64,000 nt of DNA from Lathyrus oleraceus (taxonomy: Eukaryota; Streptophyta; Magnoliopsida; Fabales; Fabaceae): the NCBI RefSeq assembly GCF_024323335.1, contig NC_066585.1, positions 82,497,359-82,561,358 on the forward strand. Direction: 5' to 3'. Positions 13,738 through 25,100 of the stretch are shown one piece after another. The notes under the pieces were generated by a model. The model was not told the DNA's origin and ran no database searches. It saw only the letters and a program-made list of their open reading frames with translations. The translations under genes were made by a program, and so were the position numbers. The first letter of the stretch is position 1. Each line of letters opens with the position of its first letter.

Positions 13738-14010
13738 AATATTGGGTCTAGAATAAATAAATAGGTTAATTAGTTTTTATTTTAATTTTAACTATCTTAA
13801 TTATTTAACTTTATTCAGTTTTTAATTTAATATTGGGTCTAGAATAAATAAATAGGTTAATTAGTTTTTATTTTAATTTTAACTATTTTAATTATTTAAC
13901 TTTATTCAGTTTTTAATTTAATATTGGGTCTAGAATAAATAAATAGGTTAATTAGTTTTTATTTTAATTTTAACTATTTTAATTATTTAACTTTATTCAG
14001 TTTTTAATTT
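13738..14010 (+). repeat. Three 91-bp tandem repeats in the LTR of B
   Basis: Units start AATATTGGGTCTAG at 13738, 13829 and 13920, with a truncated fourth at 14011. The same three units occur in the 3' LTR at 25782-26054. They lie just upstream of the TATA-like box, so they could be a reiterated promoter element; that role is inference. Confidence 0.92.
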
Positions 14011-14064
14011 AATATTGGGTTTCAAAATAAACTTAGGCCCATTATCATTAACCTAATTTGTTCC

Positions 14065-14073
14065 TATATATAT
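14065..14073 (+). promoter_or_regulatory. Candidate TATA box in the 5' LTR of B
   Basis: TATATATAT lies after the tandem repeats and about 30 bases before a purine-rich stretch around AGAAAGAGGCCAAAAGAC. It is the best core-promoter candidate in this LTR. The corresponding site in the 3' LTR is 26109-26117. The position fits a long U3 of about 0.8 kb and a long R-U5. Confidence 0.55.
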
Positions 14074-16361
14074 TTACTAGCATGATTGATAGAAAGAGGC
14101 CAAAAGACAGAACAAAAGAGAGAGACTGAGAGTGGCTGATCTATACTATCGTACATACAGTTTGGTAATAGTTTATATATGATATATACTTTATCTATTT
14201 TGTTGATATATTCGTTACTGTGTTTCAAATACATGTTCATATATGTAACTAGTCTGTTAAATATATATATATTTCTATTTTATGTTATAATTTGATTATG
14301 TTTTCGGATCGGATCGTGTCAATACGCCGTTTTCACATATACGTGTATGAGGCGTGACATTTGTGTTATCCGATCCAGTTGCGATGATCGCAATTTTGCG
14401 CTAGCAACGCCGTTGTTTTTTTTAATTCATATTTTTTTTATATAAACATATATTTAGATCTGCACATTTTTTTCATAACTAACTACCCTGATTTTTCCTA
14501 AACCCTGACAATTTCGCCACAAACTCTAAATTTCAAACCTAAAACTTTAACCGTGTTGTTTCCTCTAAACCATAAACCTCTTCTTAAATCCTTAACAAAC
14601 CTTATTATTATTTCCTATTTTCGCCCATATTTATGTTATTCATACACTGTAACTGCTTCGCCCTTGTAATATTTTAAGTTTTAACTTGTAATATTTTCAG
14701 TTTTACTTTTCGCCATCTTTATTATGTAACTGCACCAAAGCGTTGTAATAATTAGGATTTTATTTTCTGCCATTGATTTTCTGCCATTTTATTTTTCTGC
14801 CACTTCTTTTTCTGCCATTTAAATTCCTGCCATTGATCCTATATTAACTGCGTGGTTTAGTAATGTAGGGTGTGAAAACCTACTAAATTAATTATTTAAT
14901 ATTTTTCTATAACCTTTATATTTTTTTTAAATAAATAATAAATACTAACTATTTTAATAACTTTTTTTTATTACTTACTTATAATAATAAATCCTTATAT
15001 ATTTTGTAAATAAAATCTAATTGACCATTTTTCTAATTGAATAATAATAATAAACCTATTAATCTAATAATTTGATATTTTCTATAATCTTTATTTATTT
15101 TGTAAATAACTAACTTAATATTTTTCATATAACTCTTTTATTTTATAATTTGTACATTAATGTATTTTAAATTCTTTTATTATTACTAATTTATTTTAAA
15201 CTCATATTTTCTAACTTGTTTAACCTAAAATAATTTCTTTTAAAATTCTAACCTTTTTATTATCACTTTATTATTATTGTTATTTTATTATTGCTTTATT
15301 ACCATTGTTTATTTATTATTTTATTATTATTTGCTTTTATCTATTCTATTTTTGCTTCATTATTTTCCTTCTTTTAATTTTGTTTTATTTATAATATTAG
15401 GAACAAATGTATAGGTTGTAAGTTTATTCTTTCTCGCCTGATTATTATGTATCTGTCTCATAGCCATGTAATAGTTTAGGAATTTATTTTTCTTGCTTTT
15501 ATTTTTGTAAATATTTATTGCGTGGTTAGTAATTTAGGGAGTGCAAAAAACTAACTGTAAATAATTGAACTTAGAAAATTAAATTCAAGACAAATATCTG
15601 AAAAATAACACTCACACACGTAAGTCGATCTTTGATCGCCATCTGTACTTCCTAGGGTATTCCTCTTGGTTGCCTTCTTTAAATGGTCAAGTCCCTCGAA
15701 AATAGGGGTATCTTAAGCAAAGTCCCTTCAAACAAAAAAATCATCAAGTCCCTATAAACTTAAAAGATCAAGTCCCTACGAGGTTGCCTACGATATAATG
15801 ATCTTGTCCCTTCGGTAAATATGATGATAGTCCCTACGAGTTGCTAAATACACCCCTTATGTTGCCTTCATTGACCATACGATGACCCTACGCCCGTCCC
15901 TTATACACATCCAAGGTAATGACTACCTATTCCTTAATAATAGGGACAGTCTTACCATTGAAAGAATATACGAGAACACGAAAGACTTAATCTAGGGTAG
16001 GTATCTCATAGTTACTTGCTCACACTTTTCAAAATTACTTTTACACCTCACAATTTCTAAACTAGGCTTTGTATACACCCATACGAGGGTCATTACAAAG
16101 TACTTAAAGAAATTTTTCTAATCACACTACACTCTTGCAAACAAACAAAGTGAGCTAAGTAACTAAGAGCCCATGGATAACCATGGATATAAAGGGTGCT
16201 AATACCTTCCCTTTGTATAACCTACCCCCCGAACTCAAAATCTTTTTAAGGTCTTTCCTGTTCTTTTATGTCCTTTCCTTTTGGATAAAATAAAAGTCGG
16301 TGGCGACTCTTGCTATCCGCAACATTTAACTAAAGTCAGTTCTCCCACTGTGTTACAGAAC

Positions 16362-16379
16362 TGGCGACTCTGCTGGGGA
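16362..16379 (+). promoter_or_regulatory. Primer-binding site of B, arginine-tRNA type
   Basis: TGGCGACTCTGCTGGGGA starts four bases after the 5' LTR. The first nine bases pair with the 3' end of plant arginine tRNAs (discriminator region plus CCA), and arginine tRNA priming is known for Ogre elements. The identical 18-mer occurs in A at 34826-34843 on the minus strand. Confidence 0.85.
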
Positions 16380-17082
16380 TTTAATAAAAGAGGGGTACCC
16401 TTAGGAATTAGATCACTTTAAAATTGTTTGCCTTGTTTGCTTTATACTTATCTGTTGGGTGCTCTTATGTGTGAAAGACCCTAACCCGGATCTAGTGTAC
16501 CTTAGGTAAATGGCAATAGACCAAGGAAACTGTACGGCGTATATCGATATGGTTGATCTGGTGGCCATAGTTAGTGTGACTTCTTGGTTGGTGCTTATGT
16601 TCCTTAAGCAAGTTGAGGATAATATGAGGCTGCCATATGTTGTCAATACACTAACTGACTTTTAGAACCCTAGTCATCCCATCTTGGCCTTTAGAAAGTA
16701 GTGAGATAACCGGCTTTGGTGAAGACTGAAGTTGGTTGATACTCGATACTACACTCATTGAGATCCTAAACTTGGAGGGTTTTGGTTGGCAAGTAAGTTG
16801 CCTACTGAACAACCACCCTTGTGAAGGATCAATGATTTTGAGATCCCTTAGAACCTGGTTACTTTTGTAGGACAGGATGAATCAACTAAACTTCAGGGGA
16901 GGGTACTTACCTTTAAACCTCATGCAAGCCTTCAAACCTAGGGCTATTGTGTGACTTGTTTGTGTGTGCCACATGTTTGTGATTGAGCATAACATCATAG
17001 CATCATCATGCATCATAAGCATAGCATTTTCACTAACCATTTCAAGGACCAAAGGATTTATCTTTGTTCTTTGTTGCAGGTC
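16380..17082 (+). other. Leader of element B
   Basis: Non-coding leader between the primer site and ORF1. No coding sequence is recognised. The last ten bases before the ORF1 start form a good splice acceptor (TTTGTTGCAG followed by GTCATGG), suggesting the leader may be spliced; I could not fix a donor. Confidence 0.6.
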
Positions 17083-18420
17083 ATGGCTTCTGCTCGTAGG
17101 AATACTATCCGGAACAACTTTGTAGGAATACCTCCTAAGCTTAAGGAATTGGTCTCTCAAGTTTCTGAAAACTCCCAGTTCATCAAGAGGCATGGTCACC
17201 TACTGGATCTAGTCACTTCTGGGTTCAATGAAGACATGATGAGTGTCCTATTTCAGTTCTTTGACCCTAAACATCATTGCTTCACATTTCCCGACTATCA
17301 GCTGGTTCCTACAATGGAAGAGTTCTCCAAGCTTTTGGGTATACCTATTCTTGATCAGAAACCCTTCACAGGCTTGGAAAAAGAGCCTAAACCTGAAGTC
17401 ATTGCTGCAACCTTACATTTAAAGAAATCAGACATTGTCCTAGAAACAAGGAGTGGAGTTAAGGGTATTCTTGCTAAGGTATTGATAGAGAAAGCTCAAG
17501 TATTCCTGAAGGCTATGAGTTATGATGCTTTTGAGGAGATCTTAGCCCTATTGATTTATGGCTTAGTACTGTTCCCCAATCCAGACCAGTTCATAGACGT
17601 ACACGCCATCAACATATTTCTGACTCGCAATCCAGTGCCTACATTACTTGGAGACATCTTACACTCTCTTCATACCCGTACTACGAAGGCACGAGGAACT
17701 CTGATGTGTTGCATACCTCTATTATCTAGGTGGTTTATTTCTCACCTTCCTCGATCAGTGATGAAGAATGAACAAGGGTTCAGGTGGTCCAAGAGGATTA
17801 TGTCACTTTCTCATTCAGATATTCATTGGTGCTCTAGATCTATGGAGAATGTTACCATCATTGACCATTGTGGGGAGTTCCCTAATGTGCCACTCCTTGG
17901 CATAAGAGGGGGAATTACCTACAACCCTTCTTTAGCTCTACGTCAGTTTGGTTACGCTCTGACTGATGGTCCTCATGACATGCTTATTCAGGGTATTGTG
18001 TTCGACTACGACAACGATCTTCAAGGTTACCGTCAAAGGTTCATACGAGCATATGGTAAAGTGAACAAGGTTGACAATAAGACTCTGGAACCCAAGTACA
18101 CTATTCCTATGGAACCATATCTCAGATGGGTACGATCTCGTGCTCAGACTCTTATGATGCCATATCCTGCTATCCTGCCAGTTACCATGGAGCCTGTTGC
18201 TGAAGGAGATACTTCTTACATCATTCTTCATCCAGACATGCCCACTGACATGGAAGAGTTACAGAGGTTCTGGATCCAGTTGAAGGAGCAAAGAGATACT
18301 TTTGAGACTCATTACAAGGCAAGTCAGGAAAGAATCCTGGAGCTAACAAAACAACTTCACGAGGAGCGGAATCTCAACTCATACCTCAACACAAAGAGGA
18401 AACGTCCATGGGAGACTTAA
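17083..18420 (+). CDS. ORF1 protein of element B, plant-mobile-domain-like
   Basis: 445 codons from the ATG at 17083, chosen because it follows directly on a splice-acceptor-like TTTGTTGCAG and because upstream codons lack similarity to the ORF1 of A and F. An N-terminal basic segment is followed by a conserved block with FDPKHHCFTFPDYQLVPTME and a second block with YGLVLFPNPDQFIDV and PTLLGDILHSL. A charged, coiled-coil-like C-terminal tail begins around residue 385. A and F share the same blocks. The pattern of an F-rich strand, an EE-L-GIP helix and an LFP segment resembles the plant mobile domain (MAIN/MAIL-type); that is inference. ORF1 ahead of gag is a known Ogre trait of unknown function. 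The frame is intact. Confidence 0.85.
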   Translation: MASARRNTIRNNFVGIPPKLKELVSQVSENSQFIKRHGHLLDLVTSGFNEDMMSVLFQFFDPKHHCFTFPDYQLVPTMEEFSKLLGIPILDQKPFTGLEKEPKPEVIAATLHLKKSDIVLETRSGVKGILAKVLIEKAQVFLKAMSYDAFEEILALLIYGLVLFPNPDQFIDVHAINIFLTRNPVPTLLGDILHSLHTRTTKARGTLMCCIPLLSRWFISHLPRSVMKNEQGFRWSKRIMSLSHSDIHWCSRSMENVTIIDHCGEFPNVPLLGIRGGITYNPSLALRQFGYALTDGPHDMLIQGIVFDYDNDLQGYRQRFIRAYGKVNKVDNKTLEPKYTIPMEPYLRWVRSRAQTLMMPYPAILPVTMEPVAEGDTSYIILHPDMPTDMEELQRFWIQLKEQRDTFETHYKASQERILELTKQLHEERNLNSYLNTKRKRPWET

Positions 18421-18630
18421 AACCCCATTTTTTGTATTCATTTCATTTTTATTGTAAGCCCAAGGGGCAAACAAGTTTATTACTAATAAAAGTTTACTTT
18501 TTGGTGGTTTAAACAAATTTAAATCCTACGGTCCTTGAAAACATTGCATAAGCATCTACATACCATATTATTGCATCACAGGTTTCTTATGAACAGGTAT
18601 CTTATCTTCTCGTTGTTTATTTCAGCAGAA

Positions 18631-21600
18631 ATGGCTCTTGAACAGACTGTCAAAGATCTCCAGGCTCAGAATGCACAATTCCAAGAGTTGATTCTGAACT
18701 TGTCCAAGGGGCAAGATGAGTTGAAGACATTGCTGGCTAAGAAGAAGAAGAAGACTAGAAGATCAGGAGGCCTTATCAATCTGGGAAGAAGATTCAGAGG
18801 CCCTATCAAGACAAAGGAACAGGTTGATGATCATGAGTCTGAAAATTTTGAGAAAGAGGGAGGTAGTCCCCATGATACTGTGGGAGATTCTGATTCTGAA
18901 GCAAATTATTATCATGATCCTAGTGAAGATAAGTACAAGATGCTGGTGGATAGAGTGAATGCTATGGAGTTACAAAAATCTTCTGGGCTGGATTTTGAAG
19001 ATCTGAGTTTAATATCTGGAGTGGTTATACCTATTGGTTTCAAGGTTCCTGCTTTTGTGGTGTATGATGGTGTCTCATGGCCCAAGCTGCATTTAAGATC
19101 CTATGTCCGGAGGATTCTACCACATACTGCTGATAAGAAGTTATGGATTCATTTCTTCCAAGAGAGCTTGTCTGGAGCTCAATTGGAATGGTACTATCAA
19201 TTGGAGAGTGTCAATATCCGTGATTGGAATGATCTTGCTGAGGCCTTCTACAGGAAATACCAATACAATGCTGATTTAGCACCTACTCGCATGCAGCTAC
19301 AAAGCATGTCAATGGGTGCTAAGGAGAATTTCAAGGAGTATGCCCAGAAATGGAGAGACCTGGCTGGCAGAGTTCAACCTCCTCTGACTGACAGGGAGCT
19401 AGTGGATATGTTTATGAGTACGCTGAATAGTCCTTTCTATAGTCACCTCATTGGAAGCTCATCATCTGGTTTCACTGAGCTGATAATGACTGGAGAGCGT
19501 GTGGAAAGTGGTATAAGAAGTGGTAAGATACAGGTGGGTGCCTCTTCATCAAACACTGCAAAGAAGCCCCCTAGTGGAAAGAAGGAGTCTAATGTTGTGT
19601 ATGGTCAACCTGGCCGTAACAGAAGTCACCAATCCGTAGGAGCAGTTCACATTTCTAATCCTACTCCTGCAACACCAGAGCTACCACAGAGTAATCAACA
19701 GAAGCCTAGAAGACAATTCACCAAGATCAACATGTCACTGGCCCAAGCCTTGCAACACATGTTGAAAGGGGAACTCATTACTTTGAAGGACCCTCCTCAG
19801 AATCCTAATACTTCCTCTCCTCGGTACAATCCTAATGCACGATGTGCCTATCATTCTAATTGTCCGGGACATGACACCAACAATTGTTGGGTGCTGAAAA
19901 ATAAGATTCAAGATATGATTGAAGCTGGGGAGATTGAATTTGACCCTCCTGGGACTCCAAATGTGATTACTGCTCCCATGCCCAATCATGAGAAGACTGT
20001 TAATGCTGTTGATGAAGTTTCATATGTTTCCTCAGTAGAAGATGTGACTACTCCCTTATCTATTATCAAGAAGAAGCTGGTGCAGGCTGGATTCTTTCCA
20101 GGTTACAACAAAGACTGTTTTTATTGTGCCTACAAACCTGATAGCTGCTGGAAGTTGAAAGATGGTATTCAACGCCTCATGGACAATTACACTATATTGT
20201 TTGAGAGAACTCCTTCTGTGGAAAGTATGTGTGAACACCTAACTCGAGGTAAGAAGTTTGAAGATGTGGATATGGTTGATAAAGTGCCAGTGAATATTAC
20301 CTCCAAAGGCCCTGTCAAGATCACTTCCAATGGTCCTATCAAAATTACTGCTGAAGGCCTGGTGAAGACTGTTGCTGAAGTTAGAGTGCCTCCCATGATT
20401 ATTACCACTCCTGGCCCTATTCCTTATACTTCTGATAAAGCTATACCCTGGAATTACGGTTCTGATGTTTATATCCATGGTGTTAAGCAGGAACCTTTGA
20501 CTGATACACCTGTTACTGATGATAACCTTGATGTTGATAATATTGCTGGATCTAGTAAGATCACCAGAAGTGGAAGAATTTTCTCTCCTCCAGCTACCTC
20601 AAAAAATACAGTTCTTCCAACTACTACCTCCACTTCTGAGCCAAGTACTGATGCTCGACGCAAAGGTCCTGTGGTTGAACCTGTGCAAGCTGAAGCACCG
20701 ACTGCTGAAAATCTCTCTAAACAGATGGAAGAAGTGCTGAAGATCATTCGTAAGAGTGATTATGATATTGTTGACCAGTTGGGGCATACTCCCTCCAAAA
20801 TTTCCATGTTGTCTTTGTTGCTGTGTTCTGAGGCTCATGCTAAAGCCTTGATCAAATTCTTAAGGACTGCTCATGTACCAAATGAAATTTCTGTGGATCA
20901 ATTTGAAAATTGTGTTGCACATCTGACTTATGATAATGGGTTAGGTTTTTCTGATGCTGACTTGACTCCTGCCAAAAGAAACCATAACAGAGCTTTACAT
21001 ATCTCCATTGAATGTAGGGGCACTACCTTGTCTCATGTGTTGATAGACAATGGCTCTTCATTGAATGTACTTCCCAAAGAGGTTCTGAACAAGCTCAGTC
21101 CTGAATATGCAGTGTTAAGATCAAGTAATATAGTGGTGAGAGCCTTTGATGGTTCAAGAAGAGTGGTGCATGGAGAAATAGATCTCCCGATCAAAGTAGG
21201 CTCTCAAGTCTTCGATTCTACCTTCTATGTAATGGATATTCGTCCTGCGTACTCTTGTTTGCTTGGGCGCCCCTGGATCCACGGGGCAGGTGCTGTGACC
21301 TCCACTCTACATCAGAAGTTGAGATATCCAGTGAAGGGAAAAATCGTAACTATTCATGGAGAGGAAGAATATATGGTCAGTCATGTGAATACATTTAAGT
21401 ATGTTGAAGTGGAAGGTGAATATGTTGAGACTCCTTGCCAGACATTTGAAGTAGTTCCTTGGGTCGTTCCCGCTACTGAAGCTCCTCCTGTGGTTAAAAG
21501 AGTTCCTGTGGTTACCATAGTACCTCATACAATGGCTTCCCTCAAAGATGCTAGAGCTGTGGTTGAAGAAGGTGGTTGTACTATTTGGGGTCAGCTTCCC

Positions 21601-21840
21601 GACATTCCTTACAAGTCTGACAAGTTTGGTCTGGGTTTCACTGCAGAGTCCCAGAAGGCTGTTCGTCGTGCTCGTGCTGTTCGTATCACCAATCCAGGGA
21701 ACATGAAAGATCAAATCAATGCTGTGGGTGACTATAATGAAGACTACAATCTGGATAACTGGATTTTTCCTACTGTGGGTGATGGGCTCAACAATTGGAA
21801 GACTGAAGACGTTATTCCGATCTCCTTTAGTCAGGAGTAA
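18631..21840 (+). CDS. Gag-protease of element B, intact frame, DNG active site
   Basis: 1069 codons from ATG 18631, which follows an acceptor-like TTTATTTCAG. Gag proper occupies about residues 1-300, with the conserved LWIHFFQESLSGAQLEWYY and KEYAQKWRDLAGRVQPPL. A CX2HX5HX4C motif starts at residue 405 and a CX2CX6C motif at 496, each followed by a similar helix (IQDMIEAG, IQRLMDN). The aspartic protease follows; its catalytic triplet at residues 806-808 (21046-21054) reads D-N-G where A and F have D-T-G, so protease activity is doubtful. The frame stops at a TAA lying in the predicted intron donor. Gag would form the particle; the protease would cut Gag and Pol. Confidence 0.9.
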   Translation: MALEQTVKDLQAQNAQFQELILNLSKGQDELKTLLAKKKKKTRRSGGLINLGRRFRGPIKTKEQVDDHESENFEKEGGSPHDTVGDSDSEANYYHDPSEDKYKMLVDRVNAMELQKSSGLDFEDLSLISGVVIPIGFKVPAFVVYDGVSWPKLHLRSYVRRILPHTADKKLWIHFFQESLSGAQLEWYYQLESVNIRDWNDLAEAFYRKYQYNADLAPTRMQLQSMSMGAKENFKEYAQKWRDLAGRVQPPLTDRELVDMFMSTLNSPFYSHLIGSSSSGFTELIMTGERVESGIRSGKIQVGASSSNTAKKPPSGKKESNVVYGQPGRNRSHQSVGAVHISNPTPATPELPQSNQQKPRRQFTKINMSLAQALQHMLKGELITLKDPPQNPNTSSPRYNPNARCAYHSNCPGHDTNNCWVLKNKIQDMIEAGEIEFDPPGTPNVITAPMPNHEKTVNAVDEVSYVSSVEDVTTPLSIIKKKLVQAGFFPGYNKDCFYCAYKPDSCWKLKDGIQRLMDNYTILFERTPSVESMCEHLTRGKKFEDVDMVDKVPVNITSKGPVKITSNGPIKITAEGLVKTVAEVRVPPMIITTPGPIPYTSDKAIPWNYGSDVYIHGVKQEPLTDTPVTDDNLDVDNIAGSSKITRSGRIFSPPATSKNTVLPTTTSTSEPSTDARRKGPVVEPVQAEAPTAENLSKQMEEVLKIIRKSDYDIVDQLGHTPSKISMLSLLLCSEAHAKALIKFLRTAHVPNEISVDQFENCVAHLTYDNGLGFSDADLTPAKRNHNRALHISIECRGTTLSHVLIDNGSSLNVLPKEVLNKLSPEYAVLRSSNIVVRAFDGSRRVVHGEIDLPIKVGSQVFDSTFYVMDIRPAYSCLLGRPWIHGAGAVTSTLHQKLRYPVKGKIVTIHGEEEYMVSHVNTFKYVEVEGEYVETPCQTFEVVPWVVPATEAPPVVKRVPVVTIVPHTMASLKDARAVVEEGGCTIWGQLPDIPYKSDKFGLGFTAESQKAVRRARAVRITNPGNMKDQINAVGDYNEDYNLDNWIFPTVGDGLNNWKTEDVIPISFSQE

Positions 21841-22069
21841 ATACTATTACTGTGTTGTTATTTTTAAGTTTGTAATTAAACTTTTAAGCCTTGTGCCTTA
21901 CCCGGGGCACAATGGTATGCTTGTTTCGGGATGTCATTTCATTTGCATACTTCATTCAATAAAAATCAATGGACGTTTCGTTTTCGTAAATATTGGGCTC
22001 TTTGTTTTTCTTTTCTTTTATTTTCATCAGCTATGTGTTCTTACACACACCCACATCACTAAAATGCAG
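21837..22069 (+). other. Predicted pro-RT intron of element B
   Basis: The donor GTAA at 21837-21840 contains the stop of gag-pro. The acceptor AAAATGCAG ends at 22069. The 233-bp removal keeps the reading frame into the RT linker (phase 2). Sites and phase agree with those in A and F. Confidence 0.8.
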
Positions 22070-23382
22070 ATCCTCATCCACTCTGGATCCTGTTGATAAC
22101 AGTTCTACTATTGCCAATTATAATTTCGAGAATTCGATCTATCAAGCTGAAGATGGAAAGGATGAAGATTGTGAAGTACCTGTAGAGCTTTCTAGGTTAT
22201 TACAACAAGAAGAGAAAGTTGCACAGCCGCATGAGGAATCAATTGAGGTTGTAAATCTGGGTACTGAAGTAGACAAGAAAGAAGCCAAAATAGGAGCAGG
22301 CTTGGAAAACAGTGTCAAAGAAAGATTGAGTCGGATGTTACGTGACTATGTAGAGGTTTTCGCTGGAAAAATCAAGAGATGATATGGAATGATGAATGTC
22401 AAGAAGCTTTTGACAAAATCAAGAAGTATCTCTAAGAACCTATAAATCTGATGCCACTAGTTGAAGGAAGACCTCTAATTATGTATTTGACCGTGTTAGA
22501 AAATTCAATAGGGTGTGTGTTGGGGCAACATGACGAGTCTGGTCGAAAAGAGCATGCAATATACTACCTTAGCAAAAGGTACCGACTGTGAAACAAGATA
22601 CTCCCAGCTCGAGAAAGCTTGCTATGCTTTGGCTTAGGCTGCTCGCCGACTAAGACAGTATATGTTGAATCATACCACTTATTGATTTCTAAGATGGATC
22701 TTATCAAATATACATCTGAGAAACCTACTCTCTCCGGAAGAACAACAAGATGATTGCTGAACTCTGCACGCAGTTCAAAATAAAACACCATAACTCTTCT
22801 CCATACTGGCCAAAGATGAATGGCGCCGTGGAGGCTGCTAATAAGAATATTAAGAAGATCATACAAAAGATGACAGTAACATACAAAGACTGGCATGAGA
22901 TGTTACCCTTTGCTCTTCATGGTTATCGCACTTCAGTGCGCACTTTGACAGGGGCAACTCCTTTCTCTTTGGTCTACGGAATGGAAGCCGTGTTACCAGT
23001 GGAAGTTCAGATTCCCTCTCTAAGAATCATGAAAGAGGCAGGTTTAGACGAGGATGAATGGATTCAGACTCGACTCGACCAGATAAATTTGATTGATGAG
23101 AAGAGGTTGGCAGTTGTTTGTCATGGTCAGATGTACCAGAAACGGATGATCAAAGCTTTCAATAAGAAGGTTAAGCCAAAGGTATATCAGGCTGGTGACT
23201 TGGTAATCAAGCGTATCATACTACCACAGGGTGATCCTAGGGGCAAGTGGACTCCTACATATGAAGGACCATTTGTGGTCAAAAGAGTATTCTCAGGAGG
23301 TGCCATGATGCTTACTACTATGGATGGTGAAGACTTTCCACAGCCTGTAAACGCAGACATAGTTAAAAAATACTACGCATAA
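22070..23382 (+). pseudogene. Pol remnant of element B with RT and RNase H/integrase deletions
   Basis: The N-terminal RT linker (ENSIYQAEDGKDEDCE to LRDYVEVFA) joins near 22366 directly to the end of RT/RNase H (EECQ-type segment, LIMYLTVLENSIGCVLGQ). By comparison with A about 0.88 kb is missing, including the catalytic YVDD. Near 22739 a second junction jumps from the RNase H connection to integrase just before the catalytic glutamate (NGAVEAANK), losing about 1.3 kb: the second RNase H, the zinc region and most of the DDE core. The last 210 codons (22750-23382) are open and include the GPY/F segment YEGPFVV. The product cannot have RT or integrase activity. Confidence 0.92.
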
Positions 23383-24480
23383 AAAGAGACCCGCTAGGTT
23401 GACTGGCCTAGGCAAAAATAAGGGCATCCCGGCAAACCAAAAGGGTTCGGGCAAAAATTAGGGATATATATAAAAAAAAATGTACACCCGGCAAGTCAAA
23501 AACCTGAAAAGGCGGCTTGGGCAAAAAAGGGTATCCCGGTGGATTGAAAACCTGAAAGGGCAATCCAGGCAAAAGTTAGGGATTAAAGCGTATGACTATG
23601 TCTCGTTTGGATCACTCATGTAACTTCAACTGATGGTGCTACCTAAATCAAGCTCAAACAGATAAAGATCAATCCAATCGTTTCTGTCTCAACAGCAGAA
23701 GATGAGATATTTGAAGATAATGGCAATAGTAGAATTGAAACTCAATAGGATCATTTTTCACATAGTTGTTTTCTTTGTTTTATAAAAAATTTACGACGAA
23801 TTCCTCTTACTAGGATTTCTGTCTCCTTGTACAAAGTTGCCTATGTATAGGTCACTTTGTGATATAAATAAAATTTCATCTTTGAATCCAGATTTACTTT
23901 TACTCTATTTACATAAGCGAAAACGTCCATTGGTTGTGTTTCAATGTATGTATGCTTTTGAATACGATTGATGTCTACCAGAAATGCATAAAATGCAGTA
24001 ATAGTATTTACTAAGGACGAACGAGGGTAGTAGTTCAACGAAGCTTCGCCGGTTCATCCCCACTACAAATCCCCAGTAGAGCAAATCTATCTTTATAGAT
24101 ACTTCGAATTACGTCTCCCCTTGAATTTATGTCCATCTCTTTTATCCTCAGTCGGGATACTCAGGAACTTATTCCTTCAATAGAAGTACGACGAACGAAT
24201 ACGGGAAGTGACAAATACTATACTATCAAACAAGACGGGAACGAGTTCCTCATATTCTTCAGCAACGAATCGGGATTTATTTTCCCTAGCCAGAAGTTGT
24301 TATACAAAGATATCCGGACGCTTCAGGCCGCATGATTCATACATACATCATTTACATCATACCATGGCATATCCATAAGTGCATAATACATTTACTTAGA
24401 TGCACCATGCCATGCATGCATACATATTGCATAAACTAACCTTTTCCTTGCAGGATGGTTATATACAGATAAAATACTAT
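23383..24480 (+). other. 3' UTR of B, proximal part
   Basis: The first 200 bases match the corresponding post-integrase segment of A. The remainder, including a stretch around 24010-24330, shows no recognised feature. An AT-rich microrepeat of CATAC/CATGCATGC lies at about 24335-24440. Confidence 0.6.
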
Positions 24481-25100
24481 CAACAATTCACAACAGGTCA
24501 GAAACGATCTATACGAAGATCTAGTGTTGATACTTAATCATTACTCAAGGTGTCCTTGGATAGTAGGCAAACGGTCTATACGAAGATCTATTCCCTAGTC
24601 CAGGATGTTTTCAGGAGAGTTAATCCTGATACTCTTTTGTCCTCGGATAGTAGGCAAACGGTCTATACGAAGATCTATTCCCTAGTCCATGATATTTTCA
24701 GGAGATTTCATCCTGATATTCTTTTGTTCTTGGATAGTAGGCAAACGGTCTATACGAAGATCTATTCCCTAGTCCAGGATATTTTCAGGAAATTTAATCC
24801 TGATATTCTTTTGTTCTTGGATAGTAGGCAAACGGTCTATACGAAGATCTATTCCCTAATCCAGGATATTTCCAGAAGAGATAATCATCACGAAGATTTA
24901 TTTCTACTGGTCTATTCAACAATTCAAAACAGTTCAGAGACGATCTATACGAAGGTCTAGTGCTGATACTTAATTCAGAAAGAAATCGCCACGAAGATTT
25001 GGTTCTGACACTTAAATTAAAAGTATGTTCTTAGATACGATTCAGAGACGGCCTATACGAAGACCTAGTACTGATATCCAGTATCAACATCAAGATATTA
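24481..25100 (+). repeat. 87-bp tandem repeat in the 3' UTR of B
   Basis: Four units beginning near GGATAGTAGGCAAACGGTC (phase points 24560, 24647, 24734, 24821) repeat with a period of exactly 87 bp, flanked by degenerate copies of ACGATCTATACGAAGATCTA on both sides. Because 87 is a multiple of three, an uninterrupted but meaningless frame runs through it. The position matches the satellite-prone 3' UTR of Ogre elements. Confidence 0.93.

Larger units (their letters stand above)
13283..16357 (+). repeat. 5' LTR of element B
   Basis: Begins TGTTGCACC, ends GTTACA, and matches 25329-28401 almost base for base. It contains three 91-bp direct repeats (13738-14010), a TATA-like box (14065), a long AT-rich middle part, and a U5-like end. 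That end has seven GTCCCT boxes (15691-15902), a block GGTGCTAATACCTTCCCTT shared with the LTR of A, and a PBS-like copy TGGCGACTCT at 16301-16310. Confidence 0.97.

Noticed and set aside
24550..24960. Open frame through the 87-bp repeats (DSRQTVYTKIYSL units)
   Set aside because: The period is divisible by three, so openness is expected; it lies in a 3' UTR with no ATG of good context.
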